Part shown: positions 61,994-64,000 of the stretch, one piece after another | Numbering within the stretch: position 1 is the stretch's first letter | How the letters are laid out: the number at the start of each line of letters is the position of its first letter | Made by a program: the position numbers and the translations under genes | DNA from: Dokdonella sp. | GTDB lineage: Bacteria > Pseudomonadota > Gammaproteobacteria > Xanthomonadales > Rhodanobacteraceae | NCBI GenBank assembly: GCA_019634795.1 | Contig: JAHCAR010000001.1 | Coordinates: 536,981 to 600,980 of the forward strand | Direction of reading: 5' to 3' | DNA length: 64,000 nt | The notes under the pieces: model-generated | Database searches by the model: none | Told to the model about the DNA's origin: nothing | Seen by the model: the letters and a program-made list of their open reading frames with translations, nothing else

Positions 61994-62347
61994 ATGAAAC
62001 ATGCGTTTCGGTCGACCGCTTTTGCAATGATCCTCATGGGAGGCTTCGCCTATGCGTGCATCTCAATCGCGGAGCCTCCGGTTGACGGAAATCCGTACCG
62101 AATAACTGCAAAGACCGTGCGGTTTGTACCCATGGGAATGTTTGTGGACGACCCTCACTATGCCCTTGCCCTGGTCAATCTCGACAGCGAGCAATGCTTT
62201 GCGGTAACACCGCCGGGAGGCATGAAAATATTCACGGTGAGAAATTACATGGTCGTTGACGAGCCCCAGATACCCGGCGCGATAAGAACCGCATTGATCG
62301 ACCTCTACCCTGAGTGCCGGATTGTCCGGTTGGCGGACGCGAACTAG
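61994..62347 (+). CDS. Small exported protein of unknown function
   Basis: 117 residues. The N-terminus MKHAFRSTAFAMILMGGFAYACISIA is a signal peptide, possibly of a lipoprotein (Cys at residue 22) though the lipobox is weak. The mature part (PYRITAKTVRFVPMGMFVDDPHYALALVNLDSEQCFAVTPPGGMKIF) has no family I recognise. It lies between repeat elements; a REP-like element begins 6 bases past the stop. The start is the ATG that yields the leader; no strong ribosome site. Confidence 0.55.
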   Translation: MKHAFRSTAFAMILMGGFAYACISIAEPPVDGNPYRITAKTVRFVPMGMFVDDPHYALALVNLDSEQCFAVTPPGGMKIFTVRNYMVVDEPQIPGAIRTALIDLYPECRIVRLADAN

Positions 62348-62352
62348 AGGGC

Positions 62353-62680
62353 GCGATCCGCGACATCTGGGCGCGATCCGGGACATCCGCGATCCGGGAC
62401 ATCCACAATCTCGTCAATAATGCGATCCGGGACACCCATAATTTGGTCCGAGATCGCCTGACTGCACGGCAACTGGGACACCCATCAATTGTCCTGGAAG
62501 CCCCTGATGGCGCAATCCGCTGTCGGCTCGGTCGGAACCTTGGCCGTGAGCGGTGCGATTCGGCCAAAATCCGCTCAAGGCGCGATCCGGGACACCCATA
62601 ATTTGGTCCGAGATCGCCTGACTGCTCAATCCGGCATCAACCGGCAACTGGGACACCCATCAATTGTCGCTACCGGAATC
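62353..62680. repeat. Cluster of GGGACACCCA / GGGACATCC elements
   Basis: Elements at about 62353, 62371, 62389, 62421-62464, 62474, 62581-62624 and 62648. Two are full ATAATTTGGTCCGAGATCGC hairpins (62421, 62581). Each is followed about 10-25 bases later by GGCAACTGGGACACCCATCA then ATTGTC, so the larger unit is itself duplicated at a spacing of about 160-175 bases. Confidence 0.88.
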
Positions 62681-62727
62681 GCGAGGAAAAATGCTGCAAC
62701 GAGGAACGTCAGTCCTTTGGTTTTCAT
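62626..62727 (-). pseudogene. Signal-peptide fragment truncated by a REP-like element
   Basis: The minus-strand frame from 62727 encodes MKTKGLTFLVAAFFLAIP and VATIDGCPSC, a good signal peptide that runs straight into the repeat (TTGATGGGTGTCCCAGTTGC) and stops at 62626. The rest of the gene is absent, so the element appears to have replaced or cut off the mature part. Confidence 0.55.
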
Positions 62728-62735
62728 AGGAATCC

Positions 62736-63032
62736 TTAGTGCATACGTGCGACAGTCGTCCCGACCAAGCCGACGAAGAGAGAAGCGGCATCGCCTAAAC
62801 CCAAGACTAGAAGCCAAAGCCACCGCCCGTTCTTGAGAGCGGTGGCCAGCCAGATCGAAACTACTGGACCGAAGACAAGCCCGACGATGGACCAGATCGT
62901 GAAGGTAATGAACTGGACGTTGTCAACCTCACCGTTCTCCGGTCCAAACAAAGACCAACCAAAATAGGCGATGGGTGGCAACATCGCTGCCAGGCCGATA
63001 CCGAGCAAAACGCGTGAAGTCGTGGTCTTCAT
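62736..63032 (-). CDS. Small membrane protein of unknown function
   Basis: 98 residues with three hydrophobic segments: VLLGIGLAAMLPPIAYFGWSLF, FITFTIWSIVGLVFGPVVSIWLATAL and WLWLLVLGLGDAASLFVGLVGTTVA. No family recognised. It begins MKTTTSRV at 63032 and ends 8 bases before the truncated signal-peptide gene start, suggesting the two once formed an operon. It is an orphan in the repeat-rich island. Confidence 0.6.
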   Translation of the reverse strand: MKTTTSRVLLGIGLAAMLPPIAYFGWSLFGPENGEVDNVQFITFTIWSIVGLVFGPVVSIWLATALKNGRWLWLLVLGLGDAASLFVGLVGTTVARMH

Positions 63033-63119
63033 CAGTACACCTACATGGAGTCGATTCGCCAGACTCCGTTCCGGTCACGAGCGACGTGGAGAGGATAGCC
63101 GTTTAGTTGACCGCCCACT

Positions 63120-63420
63120 TCTTGCCCCGATCCGGGACACCCATAATTTGGTCCCACGGTGCCCCGATCCGCGGCGCGATCCGGGACACCCACTTTCTGG
63201 TCCCGTATGCTTTCGCACGATCAGCGCACGATCAGGCGCACGATCAGGGACACCCACAATTTGGTCCGAGATCGCCTGACTGCAGTATCCGGCCTCGGCT
63301 CGGCTCGTAGGCAATGCCAATTGGCCCAAATCGGCGTTTTCCGGTGTTCCAGCTCGCGCCATTCGATAACACGCGATCCGGGACACCCATAATTTGGTCC
63401 GAGATCGCCTGACTGCCGAA
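63120..63420. repeat. Cluster of GGGACACCCA elements next to the transposase gene
   Basis: Elements at about 63126 (ATAATTTGGTCCCACGG form), 63176 (CACTTTCTGGTCCCGTATGC form), 63238 and 63372 (both full ATAATTTGG/ACAATTTGG..CCGAGATCGC form). The last two are each followed by about 100 bases of shared sequence (GGCTCGGCTCGTA, CAAATCGGCGTTTTCCGG), ending 160 bases before the transposase stop. They mark the 3' side of the gene. Confidence 0.88.
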
Positions 63421-63581
63421 TCCGGCGTCGGCTCGGCTCGTACGCAACGCGAATTGGCCCAAATCGGCGTTTTCCGGCCTGCCAGAAAGCCCCATTCGAC
63501 GAACGAGCGGCCGATTTTCCGACACCGCCCGCGCTCCATCCTCGGAGAACCCGATTCGTCGTGGAGTCCTGGTGGTGTGAG

Positions 63582-64000
63582 TCAGGCTGGCTGCTGTCGC
63601 AATAGCCGCTGAGCCGTCCCGATGCCCTTGAGCCAGCCCTGCCCCATCGCCACGGCTTTCTCGATCAGGGCCTGGGCGGAGCCGATCGCTCGCCAGTAGT
63701 TGGTTTCGGTGCCGAGCATCTGCTGATGCCATTGGCGTTCGCTCAGGCCAAGCTTGCGCAGGACGGGCGGTTCTTTCGCCTCGATGCGACCGCGCTTGTC
63801 GGCCCGGGTGAGTCGGGCGGTCCAGTCGATCAGGTCGAGGTAGTCTTGGGTGGTGATGGAAGCAAGACCGGACGCCACTGCGGTGCTGATCGAGGCCAGC
63901 GGCTGTTGCGCGCGATCGGGATTCTCGCGAAGGGTCGCGATTCGATGATGGGCGCTGGTGTGGATCGATGACTCGAGGTTCTCGGCAACACCGGCCCGGA
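63582..64000 (-). CDS. RAYT-like Y1 transposase, C-terminal part (cut by window edge)
   Basis: About 138 C-terminal residues are visible. The frame runs open from the window edge: RAGVAENLESSIHTSAHH corresponds to the NPIRAGIAETPEGSDYTSI end of the Y1/TnpA_REP catalytic domain in Lysobacterales transposases. The C-terminal extension follows (DYLDLIDWTARLTRADKRGRI, PPVLRKLGLSERQW, GTETNYWRAIGSAQAL, WLKGIGTAQRLLRQQPA). The catalytic HUH and Tyr residues lie outside the window. Such proteins mobilise REP palindromes; many GGGACACCCA palindromes lie just downstream, so it may be their cognate enzyme (inference). Confidence 0.78.
   Translation of the reverse strand, partial: RAGVAENLESSIHTSAHHRIATLRENPDRAQQPLASISTAVASGLASITTQDYLDLIDWTARLTRADKRGRIEAKEPPVLRKLGLSERQWHQQMLGTETNYWRAIGSAQALIEKAVAMGQGWLKGIGTAQRLLRQQPA

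Noticed and set aside
60300-63600. Small genes separated by palindromic repeats look like an integron cassette array.
   Set aside because: The repeats lack attC core sites (GTTRRRY / RYYYAAC), genes lie on both strands, and no integrase is seen. REP-like elements explain the pattern better.

Overview
The window is 64 kb of GC-rich bacterial chromosome, most likely from a gammaproteobacterium of the order Lysobacterales (Xanthomonadales), perhaps close to Rhodanobacteraceae. This is an inference from gene order and protein style: ruvC-ruvA-kup-ruvB-ybgC-tolQ in one run, pilS beside sucCD, a transhydrogenase split into PntAA/PntAB/PntB, a DUF3011 secreted protein, a secreted protein ending in FADGFE, and many GTAG-headed palindromic repeats. 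No rRNA, tRNA or CRISPR array was seen.

Positions 1-8.9 kb are a minus-strand block: tolQ (cut by the window edge), ybgC, ruvB, kup, ruvA, ruvC, an alpha/beta hydrolase, aspS, a DUF3011 protein and an FmdB zinc ribbon. From 9 to 28 kb come an alanine/sodium symporter, clpB, pilS, the TCA pair sucCD, a membrane Ser/Thr kinase fused to a sulfatase-modifying-factor domain, nadE, a 0.3-kb MITE-like element, bamD, rluD, pgeF, a secreted DUF11 protein and pilR. From 28 to 43 kb are a fatty-acid-hydroxylase-like membrane protein, a tandem glycine riboswitch controlling gcvP, an M1 aminopeptidase, acylphosphatase/thioredoxin-like/YihY, wrbA-DUF2069, a LysR/azoreductase divergent pair, an AidB-like acyl-CoA dehydrogenase and a one-domain asparaginase. 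From 43 to 55.6 kb lie a subtilisin-like exoprotease with a CRP/Clp-type site upstream, a degenerate GGDEF-EAL regulator, a 5'-3' exonuclease/nitroreductase pair and pntAA-pntAB-pntB.

Spacers between these genes are loaded with several families of dispersed repeats, often amplified into tandem or inverted arrays (17.7, 28.1, 42.8, 49.6 and 51.8 kb). One repeat copy lies in frame inside gcvP.

From about 55.3 kb the character changes. The last 250 bases of pntB switch codon style, and what follows is AT-richer and looks like a genomic island. It holds an overlapping two-gene operon (DUF262 protein plus an ABC-type ATPase with an OLD-like TOPRIM end), facing a DUF4062/TIR-like coiled-coil protein. 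I read this as a candidate anti-phage or anti-plasmid locus. Beyond it, 60.3-63.6 kb is a field of REP-like palindromes built on GGGACACCCA, mixed with small orphan genes, a transposase remnant and, at the window edge, the 3' half of a RAYT-like Y1 transposase.
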